34,215 bases of DNA. Source: Prochlorococcus sp. AG-418-I21 (GTDB lineage Bacteria; Cyanobacteriota; Cyanobacteriia; PCC-6307; Cyanobiaceae). Position numbers and translations under genes: made by a program. A model generated the notes under the pieces. The model worked only from the letters and a program-made list of their open reading frames with translations, had not been told where the DNA came from and did not search any database. Positions 16,146 to 23,727 of the stretch are shown here, piece by piece (positions within the stretch are counted from its first letter, which is position 1; the number at the start of each line of letters is the position of its first letter). The stretch is from positions 1 to 34,215 of the forward strand of contig QCMA01000010.1 in assembly GCA_003214115.1 (NCBI GenBank), read 5' to 3'.

Positions 16146-16537
16146 CCTAAACCTCTTTTTTTGATGTACTCTTTACGGTCACTTTTTGAATTTAAAGTGT
16201 TTTCCCAGGGGAAAACTACCCATTCGCTCTTTTTAGATATAAATACCGTATTCCACCAAGTAGGCTCAATTTTGCTAAATAATACAAAAAACATTGCTCC
16301 TTCTATATCTTTAAAGGTGTTTAATGTAATACCAGTTTCATAAACATCATCTACTATTAGTGAATTTTTTATCGGTTTGGAAATTAACTTTACTTTTAAT
16401 TTATGGCTTAGTGCTACAGCAAGACATAATCCACCTCTAGGAACTCCATATATCCCAGAAAACTCTAAAAACCTACATTTATCAGCAATGTATTCTACGC
16501 TTTTGTCAAATTCGCTCCAAGTAAAATTATTTACCAT
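16142..16537 (-). CDS. Phosphoribosyltransferase-like protein
   Basis: 131 residues from the ATG at 16535-16537; a longer frame from 16582 is possible but would overlap the preceding gene more. The PRPP loop is SLIVDDVYETGITL (59-72), the (hydrophobic)4-D-D-x-x-x-T-G motif of type-I PRTases. IYGVPRGGLCLAVALSH (29-45) gives the PPi-binding loop. The closing part has WVVFPWE. It would make a nucleotide from a free base and PRPP; the base is not evident. Four-base overlap with the downstream deoxyribosyltransferase-like gene, 11-base overlap with the 65-residue gene upstream. Confidence 0.8.
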   Translation of the reverse strand: MVNNFTWSEFDKSVEYIADKCRFLEFSGIYGVPRGGLCLAVALSHKLKVKLISKPIKNSLIVDDVYETGITLNTFKDIEGAMFFVLFSKIEPTWWNTVFISKKSEWVVFPWENTLNSKSDRKEYIKKRGLG

Positions 16538-16724
16538 CTTTATTTTCGTTAGTTTCAGAGGTAATTGCGAAATTTGATGCAATTACGCTTAAAAGTGCAA
16601 CTACCTGCTCATTTGGGCAATTAGTATTTCTTTTTAAATTTTCACATTCATTTATTATGTTTGCGTAGGTATGCTCAACAATACCGTTCATTTGCGCGTT
16701 ACTAAAAGAATATGGCTTTTTCAT
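16527..16724 (-). CDS. Small soluble protein, 65 residues
   Basis: From ATG, helical and rich in Asn, Glu, Cys and Ala (contains GIVEHTYANIINECENL and EQVVALLSVIASNF). Its last 11 bases overlap the start of the phosphoribosyltransferase gene, suggesting cotranslation in the same operon. No family recognised. It may be a partner or regulator of the salvage pair, though this is only inference from position. Confidence 0.6.
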   Translation of the reverse strand: MKKPYSFSNAQMNGIVEHTYANIINECENLKRNTNCPNEQVVALLSVIASNFAITSETNENKDGK

Positions 16725-16798
16725 TCTTAATTATTAAATAACTTTATTTTTACTTAAATATACTCCGAAGTAAATATATTGATTAATTAAAAATAGAA

Positions 16799-17302
16799 TT
16801 ATTTCCACATGGGATCATTTACTCTTTTAATTGTTTGTGAATTAGGAACATATGCATGTAAAGTTTCAATTTGTAATGCCCATTTTTTAGAGTTACCTTT
16901 TAGACTTTCGCTTTCAATAAGGTTAGTTAGGGGAATTCTTTTTCTAACTTTAAGAAGACCTAAACAAGTTTCCCAGGCTCCTTTAGTTTTATAAATATCT
17001 AACCAAAAATCAAAAATATTTTCCAAGATATATAAAGGGATATCGAATGAAATTCCCTTTGAGGGTCTCTCAATAAAATAATTTTTACTTTTTAGTTCAT
17101 TTAATAAATTATTTACGTTTAAGTTGATAGCTATGAGAATATCTTTCGCTGATTCACTCCCTATTAATTCCTTTCTATGGCAATCTAAAAGGTTTTTATC
17201 CTCAAGGATATTTTCATCGCAATTTTTTATTCCCACAATCCAAAACCCTTCTCCATCATTTAATCCACTTGCAAGAAATAAATATTGAGCTGAATTATCC
17301 AA
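16799..17302 (-). CDS. Conserved-looking hypothetical protein, 167 residues
   Basis: Starts at TTG (17300-17302), the only in-frame initiator after an upstream TGA. Soluble, mixed alpha/beta; begins MDNSAQYLFLASGLNDGEGF and contains KDILIAINLNVNNLLNEL, FWLDIYKTKGAWETCLGLLK and a tryptophan near the end (NDPMWK). No catalytic motif found. It is 75 nt upstream of the 65-residue gene on the same strand. Confidence 0.6.
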   Translation of the reverse strand: MDNSAQYLFLASGLNDGEGFWIVGIKNCDENILEDKNLLDCHRKELIGSESAKDILIAINLNVNNLLNELKSKNYFIERPSKGISFDIPLYILENIFDFWLDIYKTKGAWETCLGLLKVRKRIPLTNLIESESLKGNSKKWALQIETLHAYVPNSQTIKRVNDPMWK

Positions 17303-17424
17303 GATTTCAAATCATTTCTTCATTTTTAACATTTTTTTTCTTGTGATGAAAATGTTTGCCTTCATATATAAAAATATAAACTTCTCGTAAAAAAAATTTA
17401 GATGTTAAAGTTAAGTTTTGAAGA

Positions 17425-17541
17425 ATGATGTTTGACTTAAAAGAATTAAAACTAATGTTTTTGGATCCTACTGATTTGATAATCAATAATATAAATAAAT
17501 TCCTTAGTACTAATAAAACCATTAAATTTATTTTTTCTTAG
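17425..17541 (+). CDS. Possible 38-residue protein
   Basis: Tandem ATGs at 17425 and 17428 to TAG at 17539-17541. It reads amphipathic (FDLKELKLMFLDPTD, then a hydrophobic stretch with LIINNINKFL). An overlapping minus-strand frame (17307-17522, 71 residues) competes; I think the plus frame is somewhat more protein-like, but neither is proven. Its end overlaps the end of the minus gene at 17528 by 14 nt. Confidence 0.3.
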   Translation: MMFDLKELKLMFLDPTDLIINNINKFLSTNKTIKFIFS

Positions 17542-17752
17542 GAAATAATTTTCCTATTTTCTCTTTTTGCAAAGTCTCTTTTTTTGTTCTTATTTTTTTA
17601 TCTTCTACTGATTCTTTATTAGAGCTTACAGCATAAATAATATAAAAAATCATACTAGAAAATATTAATCCCAAAATAAGGATGAATATTCCTAAAGGTT
17701 CACTGGGACTAAAGATTTTTAGATCTAATGAATTATTTAGGGAAATTATCAT
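17528..17752 (-). CDS. Single-helix membrane protein, 74 residues
   Basis: From the ATG at 17750-17752 (a TTG is one codon upstream). A long hydrophobic helix (GIFILILGLIFSSMIFYIIYA), then a charged, very basic C-terminal half with KKIRTKKETLQKEKIGK. The topology is a membrane anchor plus a cytoplasmic lysine-rich tail. It lies 37 nt downstream of the 73-residue gene, likely the same transcript. Function unknown. Confidence 0.6.
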   Translation of the reverse strand: MIISLNNSLDLKIFSPSEPLGIFILILGLIFSSMIFYIIYAVSSNKESVEDKKIRTKKETLQKEKIGKLFPKKK

Positions 17753-17788
17753 CAATTAATTAATTCCTTTAAGAACTTTTATTGAAAT

Positions 17789-18010
17789 CTAATTGATTTC
17801 CTCGTATCCAAAAAATGCAGAATTGTCTGAATTTTTATATCCATTAGATGCTTCCTTAGGGTTCTCACGGTCAATTTTTCTTGCTTTAGCATGAATCATG
17901 TTGAATGGAAAAATAATAGCTCCTACGAAAAAATGAAGTATTAAAAAGTCTGAAGGTAGTCCATTTGTCCATTCAGGAAAAAATAGCAATGTCATAAATG
18001 ATTCGTACAT
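17789..18010 (-). CDS. Small membrane-associated protein, 73 residues
   Basis: From ATG at 18008-18010. Aromatic-rich N-terminus (MYESFMTLLFFPEWTNGLP), a hydrophobic stretch (DFLILHFFVGAIIFPFNMIHA), then a charged polar tail ending in GYEEIN. A single transmembrane helix is likely. No family recognised. Divergent from the secreted-protein gene at 18144. Confidence 0.6.
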   Translation of the reverse strand: MYESFMTLLFFPEWTNGLPSDFLILHFFVGAIIFPFNMIHAKARKIDRENPKEASNGYKNSDNSAFFGYEEIN

Positions 18011-18143
18011 ATAGAAATTCAGATAAGCTTCTGACTATTATTACTGAACTTATTGCAATACATAAAATTTTTAATAATTTGAAATTTAAATAGCTTTTAA
18101 TATTTAAAAGATTCAATTGAAAAAACTATAAAAAAAAACTATT

Positions 18144-18575
18144 ATGTTATTAAATGGTAATTATTTACAGCTATTGGTAAAGATCTTTTTTTGTTTATTA
18201 TTATTTGTAATTATTCAATTAAAAACTCCAAAATGTTTTGCATTTGAAACGTCAGATCCTAGTGTTAGTTTACTCCAAAATAGAATCTCTAATAATTTCT
18301 CTAGAAAATATTGCAAGGCTATTCAAAGTGGTTTTTCTAAAGATGAAGCAATGAAATCCGCTATAGTAAAAACAGAAAATATTATATCTTTTTCTTACAA
18401 TCCACAAAAAAAATGGATTGAGAAAAATGACTTGGCAAATCAAATTTCATTGCAAGTTGTAAATGATTGTGGTTGGTCATTTGGCTTAATTGGGAAGGAG
18501 GGGGTTAAATACTTTAAATCATATTTTCTAGAAATTTATGAAAAAACCACTCCTGACAAAAATTTTTCCAGATAG
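18144..18575 (+). CDS. Putative secreted protein
   Basis: 143 residues from ATG, with a clear signal peptide: LVKIFFCLLLFVIIQL, then a polar region ending with KCFA and the likely cut before FETSDPS. The mature part has ISNNFSRKYCKAIQSGFSKD and VVNDCGWSFGLIGKEG with two further cysteines, one in each block. The pair of cysteines could form a disulfide outside the cytoplasm. It is followed nine nt later by the small membrane gene at 18585. Family unknown. Confidence 0.65.
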   Translation: MLLNGNYLQLLVKIFFCLLLFVIIQLKTPKCFAFETSDPSVSLLQNRISNNFSRKYCKAIQSGFSKDEAMKSAIVKTENIISFSYNPQKKWIEKNDLANQISLQVVNDCGWSFGLIGKEGVKYFKSYFLEIYEKTTPDKNFSR

Positions 18576-18584
18576 AACATTTTG

Positions 18585-18776
18585 ATGAATAATATTTCAG
18601 ACAAATTAGTAATGACTATAATTTTGATTACTATTCTTTTCGTATTTGGATTAATTTTTTCAGTAAAATCTCCAGATAGAAAGGTTATAGATTCGCCAAT
18701 AATATGGAAAGACGATTTTTCTAAGATAGCTATATTCAAGAGCAATAAATTAAATTCCGAAGCTAAAATAATATAA
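18585..18776 (+). CDS. Single-helix membrane protein, 63 residues
   Basis: ATG at 18585 (a TTG sits one codon before). One helix near the N-terminus (MTIILITILFVFGLIFSV), then a polar region (SPDRKVIDSPIIWKDDFS) with a basic end. It starts 9 nt after the stop of the secreted-protein gene, so the two are probably one unit. Function unknown. Confidence 0.5.
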   Translation: MNNISDKLVMTIILITILFVFGLIFSVKSPDRKVIDSPIIWKDDFSKIAIFKSNKLNSEAKII

Positions 18777-18867
18777 GTAAAATTTATTATTTACTAAAAT
18801 AGAAAGTCTCTATTAAATGTAATGCAAAATATGTTCTCGAATCTAAATTAATTTATTATTTGATTTT

Positions 18868-19209
18868 CTAATTTAAGTAGTTTAAAAGAACTGAAGCAAC
18901 TTTTAAATCATTGTTGAACCATGCTCGTATCGCCATAGCCCTTCTAGGATCATAAAAAGTTTGTTTTCTGTACCAATTAAGAACTTCAGAATCTGATTTC
19001 TTACCATTACATGACAAACAACATGGCACGCAATTACTTGTACTGCTTCTTCCCCCTTTGGACATAGGATGAATGTGATCAAGTGATTCTGATGGCTTTC
19101 CGCAATAAATACATTTATATTTAGTAAGTTTGTGAAGTGAATCTCTCCAATTTTTATTACTTATCTTAGGACATAGTTGATCAAGGTAAATTGCATCTTG
19201 TCTATGCAT
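18868..19209 (-). CDS. HNH endonuclease family protein
   Basis: 113 residues from ATG. The zinc knuckles are CIYC (33-36) and CLSC (64-67), flanking the HNH core DHIHPMSKGGRSSTSNCVPC (44-63), with the N at 59 and the following NGKK. It lacks a separate DNA-recognition domain. A standalone HNH of this size is common in cyanobacteria, where its role is unclear: DNA repair, restriction remnant or homing-like element. Nearby genes give no partner. Confidence 0.88.
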   Translation of the reverse strand: MHRQDAIYLDQLCPKISNKNWRDSLHKLTKYKCIYCGKPSESLDHIHPMSKGGRSSTSNCVPCCLSCNGKKSDSEVLNWYRKQTFYDPRRAMAIRAWFNNDLKVASVLLNYLN

Positions 19210-19337
19210 AATTTTCTTGATAATTTTTTTGATAATAACAGTTTTTGTTGAATTATGATTAAAAATGAATTTGTATTTTTTACTTTTCTTTTGAAAACAA
19301 AAATATTTACTTATAAAAGTTTTAGTATTTAGATTAA

Positions 19338-20153
19338 ATGCTTTATCTATTAACTACATTATTAGAGAATAGTGAACATTATTTACATAAAAATATTTAT
19401 ATCTTTTTAATATCCTTCTTTTCTAATACTTTTTCAGCAATTTCTGGAGGTGGTGCAGGCTTACTACAATTGCCAGCATTAATTTTATTTGGTGTACCTT
19501 ATTTTCAAGCCCTGGCTAGTCATAAATTAGCAACAGTAGCATTAGGATTAGGGGGTTCATTACGAAATTTCAAATCTCTAGGTAATGATATAAGTATTGC
19601 CAAGCAAATGCTAATTTTTGGATTACCGGGAGTAATTTTTGGATCTTCAATAGTTGAATATATATCAGAACAATATTTATATTTATTTTTAGGATTAGTT
19701 TCAATATTATTGGCGTTTTACTCATCTCTTAAAACAGATTTGGGTTTATCATCTGAAAACAAAAAGCTTAATTTAGCTGGTAGTACGAAATTTTTTATTT
19801 CTATTTTCCTAATAGGTATTTTGAATGGTTCTATTTCTTCAGGAACAGGATTGTTAGTAACAATACTTTTAATAAAAACATTCAAAATGGATTTTATTCG
19901 AGCTATAAGTTTGACATTCTTTACTGTTGGAATTTTTTGGAATTTTACCGGAGCATTTTTTTTGAGTAAAATAGGACCCATACCTCCAAATTTATTAATA
20001 TATTTAATTATTGGTTCTTTTACAGGAGGATATTTCGGAGCTCACTTATCAAAAGTACATGGAAATAAACTAATTAAGAAAACATTTACTACAGTTTGTA
20101 TTTTTGTTGGTGTTAGCTTGTTGATTAAATCTATAAATATTTTTATTAATTAA
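19338..20153 (+). CDS. TauE/SafE (TSUP) family transporter
   Basis: 271 residues from ATG, about eight helices, arranged as an internal repeat. The N-terminal half carries SAISGGGAGLLQLPALILFG and SHKLATVALGLGGSLRNFKS; the second half carries the equivalent NGSISSGTGLLVTILLI and FIRAISLTFFTVGIFWN. Two such repeats are the TSUP signature. Members export sulfite, sulfoacetate or other small organic anions; the substrate is not predictable here. No partner gene. A small-RNA candidate lies downstream. Confidence 0.88.
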   Translation: MLYLLTTLLENSEHYLHKNIYIFLISFFSNTFSAISGGGAGLLQLPALILFGVPYFQALASHKLATVALGLGGSLRNFKSLGNDISIAKQMLIFGLPGVIFGSSIVEYISEQYLYLFLGLVSILLAFYSSLKTDLGLSSENKKLNLAGSTKFFISIFLIGILNGSISSGTGLLVTILLIKTFKMDFIRAISLTFFTVGIFWNFTGAFFLSKIGPIPPNLLIYLIIGSFTGGYFGAHLSKVHGNKLIKKTFTTVCIFVGVSLLIKSINIFIN

Positions 20154-20287
20154 TTGAGAATAATATTTTGTGATAAAAAAGACTGCACTGGTTTATAGGG
20201 TAAATTCATCTTTATTTTTATATCAGTTTTTAAGGAATCATTTTTTTGTTAAAAAATAATCTTCATTAAGCCTTATTAAAAATAATC

Positions 20288-20315
20288 AAAAAAAAGGCCT
20301 CACATATGTGAAGCC
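20288..20315 (-). terminator. Rho-independent terminator, minus strand
   Basis: In minus sense GGCTTCAC-ATAT-GTGAGGCC, eight paired bases with one G-U, followed directly by eight T. On the plus strand the stem has no T tract, so it does not end the TSUP transcript. It marks the 3' end of the proposed small RNA. Confidence 0.85.
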
Positions 20316-20441
20316 GGGTGATGGGGAATCTTATTTTTAAACCAATTTCTTATAAAAAGCAACCCCCTATCTATAGGGTTTGATTGGGTACTTCGACACA
20401 CTACGGATAGTGTTTTAGTGATTTTTACAAGTGAGGTTTGC
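20288..20441 (-). ncRNA. Candidate small RNA with 5'-3' pairing
   Basis: The 20154-20581 gap has no protein gene, but a minus-strand terminator at 20288-20315 needs a transcript coming from the right, where no minus-strand gene exists. Pairing elements (minus sense): hairpin ACACTA-TCCG-TAGTGT (20398-20413); short hairpin around CCCTATAGATAGGG (20365-20378); GCAAACCTC (20433-20441) can pair with GGGGGTTGC (20359-20367) with one A-G mismatch; and CCTCAC (20431-20436) is complementary to GTGAGG of the terminator's 3' arm, so closing stem and terminator may compete. The 5' end is not defined; about 150 nt is a guess. I cannot match it to a known Yfr, 6S or tmRNA. Confidence 0.45.
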
Positions 20442-20581
20442 AATTTTGAAATAATTTTGTAATTTTAAGGGTTGTTAGTAGATTTTTTTGGTAATGATTT
20501 CAATTGTTTTGTGCGATCAAACTTGTTAAAAATTTGATGCATTGTATTATTCGTAAGAACTTTGCTAGTTAAAAAGCTTTA

Positions 20582-20809
20582 ATGATTGAATTAACTTTAC
20601 TTACTCTTTTGAACTATGTTGGCGATAATTTCTGCGAATATAGAAATCTTGGCCATGATAATTATAAATCTTTACTTCTTTCCTACAGTGATGCAAGTAA
20701 TAAGTTTGGGCCTTTAGAGGTTAAGAAGGTAATTGAGAAGTCAGAAAATTTTAAAGTTACAGCTGTTGCTATTGCTGCAATAAAATGTCCTCAGCATATA
20801 GTTAAGTAA
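20582..20809 (+). CDS. Small protein, unknown function, 75 residues
   Basis: ATG to TAA. N-terminus slightly hydrophobic (IELTLLTLLNYVG), then polar and aromatic (FCEYRNLGHDNYK) and a helix-prone charged section ending KCPQHIVK. The last A of the TAA stop is the first base of the next gene's ATG (TAATG), so translation is likely coupled to the 20809 gene. No family seen. It is divergent from the small-RNA candidate. Confidence 0.55.
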   Translation: MIELTLLTLLNYVGDNFCEYRNLGHDNYKSLLLSYSDASNKFGPLEVKKVIEKSENFKVTAVAIAAIKCPQHIVK

Positions 20810-21075
20810 TGAAATTTGAATTAAAAACTGAAAATGACAATTATTCAAAATCATTTTCTCAATTTTTTGGTTTAGTTTTTATAGTCTCTATCTTAATTAT
20901 CCTTTGTGACATTGCACTCAACTTGAGAATAATTTCTAGAAATTACAAGATTGACTACAGCTGCAGACTTTTATCTATAGAAAAGTCTAAAATAAATTTT
21001 AAGAAATTATCTAAACTCTCTAAACTGAATAGTAAACAACAAATATGGGAATTTTGTAGGGAGGTTATTAAATAA
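20809..21075 (+). CDS. Membrane protein, unknown function, 88 residues
   Basis: ATG overlapping the previous stop. Polar N-terminus (KFELKTENDNYSKSFSQ), then one hydrophobic helix (FGLVFIVSILIILCDIALNL) followed by a basic, lysine-rich tail with KINFKKLSKLSKLNSKQ and a final FCREVIK. Convergent with the ABC permease gene at 21079, which ends 4 nt away. No family recognised. Confidence 0.55.
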   Translation: MKFELKTENDNYSKSFSQFFGLVFIVSILIILCDIALNLRIISRNYKIDYSCRLLSIEKSKINFKKLSKLSKLNSKQQIWEFCREVIK

Positions 21076-21078
21076 TAT

Positions 21079-21873
21079 TTAGCTTGATGCTGATGTATAG
21101 AATTTCAATGCAAATAACCAGAACTTTCTAGAAGTCGTAAGAAATACAATGGCAACAATAACTTCAAGGGATATTTTCCATAATTGAGAAAGACCTAGAA
21201 AAACTTCAGAGGGTATTGTAGTTATAAATGCAATTGGAATGAAAACACTAAAAAATATTCTTAGAGAAAATGAAAATGAATTCAAAGGAAATCTACCAAT
21301 ATAAAGAAATGATCTTAATACTTCTGTGGCATTCCAAGTTTTAACAAACCAAATAGTAGTTGTAGAAATAAAAAACCATAAACTATATAAAATGCAAATT
21401 GAGCAGATGATCGTAATAAATGATAAGGTCAAAAAACTTAAATTTAAATTTATTTGATTTATCCTAATGCAGAGTATCAATAGGCATAGTCCAAGTATTA
21501 TTTCTAAAAAGCCAGATGGGTTAATTTTTTTTGATGAAATAAAAAATTGACTATCAATAGGTTTTAAAAGTACGAAATCTAATGTACCTTCTCTTATATG
21601 TTTAACAATTTCTGTCAGATTAGGATTAAACCATGTATTTGTTATTCCATTCAGAATTGTATAAATTCCTTGAATTATAAGTGCCTCTTCAAATTTCCAG
21701 CCTCCAATGTTTAAACTATTTTGAAAGAAAATGGATAACAAAAAAATACTTCCTATTAGACTTAAAATTGCAGTAATTAAATCAATAAATATATTTGTTT
21801 TATATTCCAATTCAGAAGCTAGAGAAGTATGCAAAAACTTGGCATAAACTTTTAAATATTTTCTTGGATTCAT
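21079..21873 (-). CDS. ABC-2 type transporter permease
   Basis: 264 residues from the ATG at 21871-21873, which overlaps the stop of the upstream permease as ATGA. About six helices; the block IREGTLDFVLLKPIDSQFF is typical of the ABC2_membrane_6 (DUF990) permease branch. Second of two permeases of one exporter with the ATPase at 22654. This ATPase plus two ABC2_membrane_6 permeases matches the cyanobacterial viologen-type exporter layout, which is an indication, not proof, of substrate. Confidence 0.82.
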   Translation of the reverse strand: MNPRKYLKVYAKFLHTSLASELEYKTNIFIDLITAILSLIGSIFLLSIFFQNSLNIGGWKFEEALIIQGIYTILNGITNTWFNPNLTEIVKHIREGTLDFVLLKPIDSQFFISSKKINPSGFLEIILGLCLLILCIRINQINLNLSFLTLSFITIICSICILYSLWFFISTTTIWFVKTWNATEVLRSFLYIGRFPLNSFSFSLRIFFSVFIPIAFITTIPSEVFLGLSQLWKISLEVIVAIVFLTTSRKFWLFALKFYTSASS

Positions 21874-22664
21874 GATCCCATAGCAGTGAATTTTTTCGTC
21901 CCTGCAGACCATATTTTTCTAAAAACTGGAAAAAGGATAAGAATCCATAGAATTTGGATACCAATACCTCCTCTAAAATTTGTTGTATTACCTGATAGTA
22001 AGTTTGCGGGTAAATCTATTAAATATGGAAAAGGAGTTAAATAAATCCAAGATTTTACATATTCGGGAAAGGAAGCAACTGGAGCTAAAAGGCCTGAGAG
22101 AAACAATGTTGGGATAAATAATAATCTTTCGATTGAGGATGCTTTTTCTGTCCAGAAACATAGACATGCAACTATTGACTGAATTAAAAATTGAATTATG
22201 AATGAAAAGAACGTCGATATTATCGATAATAATAAAATCTTCAAATTTGGAATCCACATACTTTCTGGATTAAAAATAAAAAAGAAAACTGCGATTATTA
22301 GTGCAAAAGGAAATCTTGTTATCTGTTCCGCAATATGTTGTGCCAAGTACCTGAAAAATGGGTTTAAAGGTTGTATTAGATAAGGGGACACCTTTCCCAT
22401 AAGAGAATCTTCTTCAAAGCTAAATACAACCCAAACTACAGAAAACTGCCTTACAAAAAAAGCACACAAGAAATATCTAGAAAGCATAACATCACTAATG
22501 TTTATGGATTCATTAAGGTTGTTATTGGTCCAAATATTTAACATAAAAAAAGGAATAATTCCTGAAATCGCCCATAATGCAATCTCTACCCTATATTCCA
22601 GCATGTTTGAATATTGTACTTTTAATAAAGTGAATATTTTACGATTAATGGAATTAGATATCAT
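21870..22664 (-). CDS. ABC-2 type transporter permease
   Basis: 264 residues from ATG, six predicted helices. The block SLMGKVSPYLIQPLNPFFRY is the ABC2_membrane_6 counterpart of the second permease's motif. The PFPYLIDLPANLLSG block near the C-terminus is also usual for this family. It overlaps the ATPase gene by 11 nt and the following permease by 4 nt, so it is the middle gene of a three-gene operon. Confidence 0.82.
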   Translation of the reverse strand: MISNSINRKIFTLLKVQYSNMLEYRVEIALWAISGIIPFFMLNIWTNNNLNESINISDVMLSRYFLCAFFVRQFSVVWVVFSFEEDSLMGKVSPYLIQPLNPFFRYLAQHIAEQITRFPFALIIAVFFFIFNPESMWIPNLKILLLSIISTFFSFIIQFLIQSIVACLCFWTEKASSIERLLFIPTLFLSGLLAPVASFPEYVKSWIYLTPFPYLIDLPANLLSGNTTNFRGGIGIQILWILILFPVFRKIWSAGTKKFTAMGS

Positions 22665-23649
22665 ATTTTTTTTTAATTAATATTTTTCCAATAATTTCAT
22701 CTATAGGTGGTTCATTTATATAGAGGTCTTTAATATCAAATTTATTTAGGATGGCTTTCAATGAAGAAGTAAAAAGGTTATTTTCGATAATAATTGTAAT
22801 TTCATTATTCGTTTGATTTTTCACAGAAAAACCTGATTTTCCTAATTTAATTGCATCTTTTTTAGAGTGACAAACTATTGAAATTTCCTTAACAGGAGAT
22901 AGTCTTTTTAATAAGATATCAAGTTTCCCATCATATGAAATTGATCCTTTGTGAACGCATATAACTCTCTTGCATAGTGAAGTAATGTCTTTCATGTAAT
23001 GACTTGTAAGGCATATTGTTGCATTAGTTTCTTTATTATATTTTTGAAGAAATTTTCTTAAATTTCTCTGAGCATTAACATCTAATCCAAGTGTAGGCTC
23101 GTCTAAAAATAGAATATTTGGTTCGTGTATCAATGCTGCTAATAATTCTGACTTCATACGTTGACCTAAGGATAATTTTCTGACAGGTATGAAAATCTCA
23201 TTATCAATTTCAAGCATATCTGATAATTTTTTTATCCTTCTTTTAGCTTCTAACTTATCTATGTCATATATTGATGCATTTAAGTAAAATGATTCAATTG
23301 GTGGAAGATCCCAAATGAGTTGTTGTTTTTGACCCATTATTAGGGTGATATTCTTAAGGAAATTTTCTTTTCTCCTGAAAGGTAAATTGCCTGCAACTAA
23401 AATTGAACCCTCGCTAGGATAAATTAAGCCACAAAGCATTTTTAAAATTGTTGTTTTCCCAGCTCCATTAGCACCTAGAAAACCTACTATTTCTCCCTCT
23501 TTGATTTCAAAACTTATATCTTTTATAACCTTTGAACTTTTTGTTTTTCTTCTGAAAAAATGTTTAATAGTCCCTTTTAATCCTGGTTCCTTTGAAGTTA
23601 TATCAAATGATTTGGACAAATTTCTTACTTCAATAACATTTTTCACCAT
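22654..23649 (-). CDS. ABC-2 exporter ATP-binding protein
   Basis: 331 residues, ATG at 23647-23649. Walker A GANGAGKTT (59-67), signature LSLGQ (159-163), Walker B ILFLDE (179-184), then the H-loop in SHYMKDI. A long C-terminal tail after residue 230, typical of the viologen-exporter-like and ABC-2 drug-export ATPases. It is the first gene of the operon. It powers export or flipping of an unidentified compound. Confidence 0.92.
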   Translation of the reverse strand: MVKNVIEVRNLSKSFDITSKEPGLKGTIKHFFRRKTKSSKVIKDISFEIKEGEIVGFLGANGAGKTTILKMLCGLIYPSEGSILVAGNLPFRRKENFLKNITLIMGQKQQLIWDLPPIESFYLNASIYDIDKLEAKRRIKKLSDMLEIDNEIFIPVRKLSLGQRMKSELLAALIHEPNILFLDEPTLGLDVNAQRNLRKFLQKYNKETNATICLTSHYMKDITSLCKRVICVHKGSISYDGKLDILLKRLSPVKEISIVCHSKKDAIKLGKSGFSVKNQTNNEITIIIENNLFTSSLKAILNKFDIKDLYINEPPIDEIIGKILIKKKYDI

Positions 23650-23727
23650 TTCAATTTTAAAAATTCTTTAATTTTTGTTTTTAGTAATTAATAAATCAAT
23701 TCAATTTTAGAAAAAATTTTTATTGCT

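Noticed and set aside
17307-17522. A 71-residue minus-strand frame from an ATG
   Set aside because: Very basic, low-complexity sequence with no helix or motif; overlaps a plus-strand frame that looks better. Not excluded, only less likely.
20288-20441. Identification of the small-RNA candidate as tmRNA or SRP RNA
   Set aside because: No tRNA-like T-arm, no CCA end and no tag frame for tmRNA; no conserved GGTCAGGTCCGG-type loop for SRP RNA.
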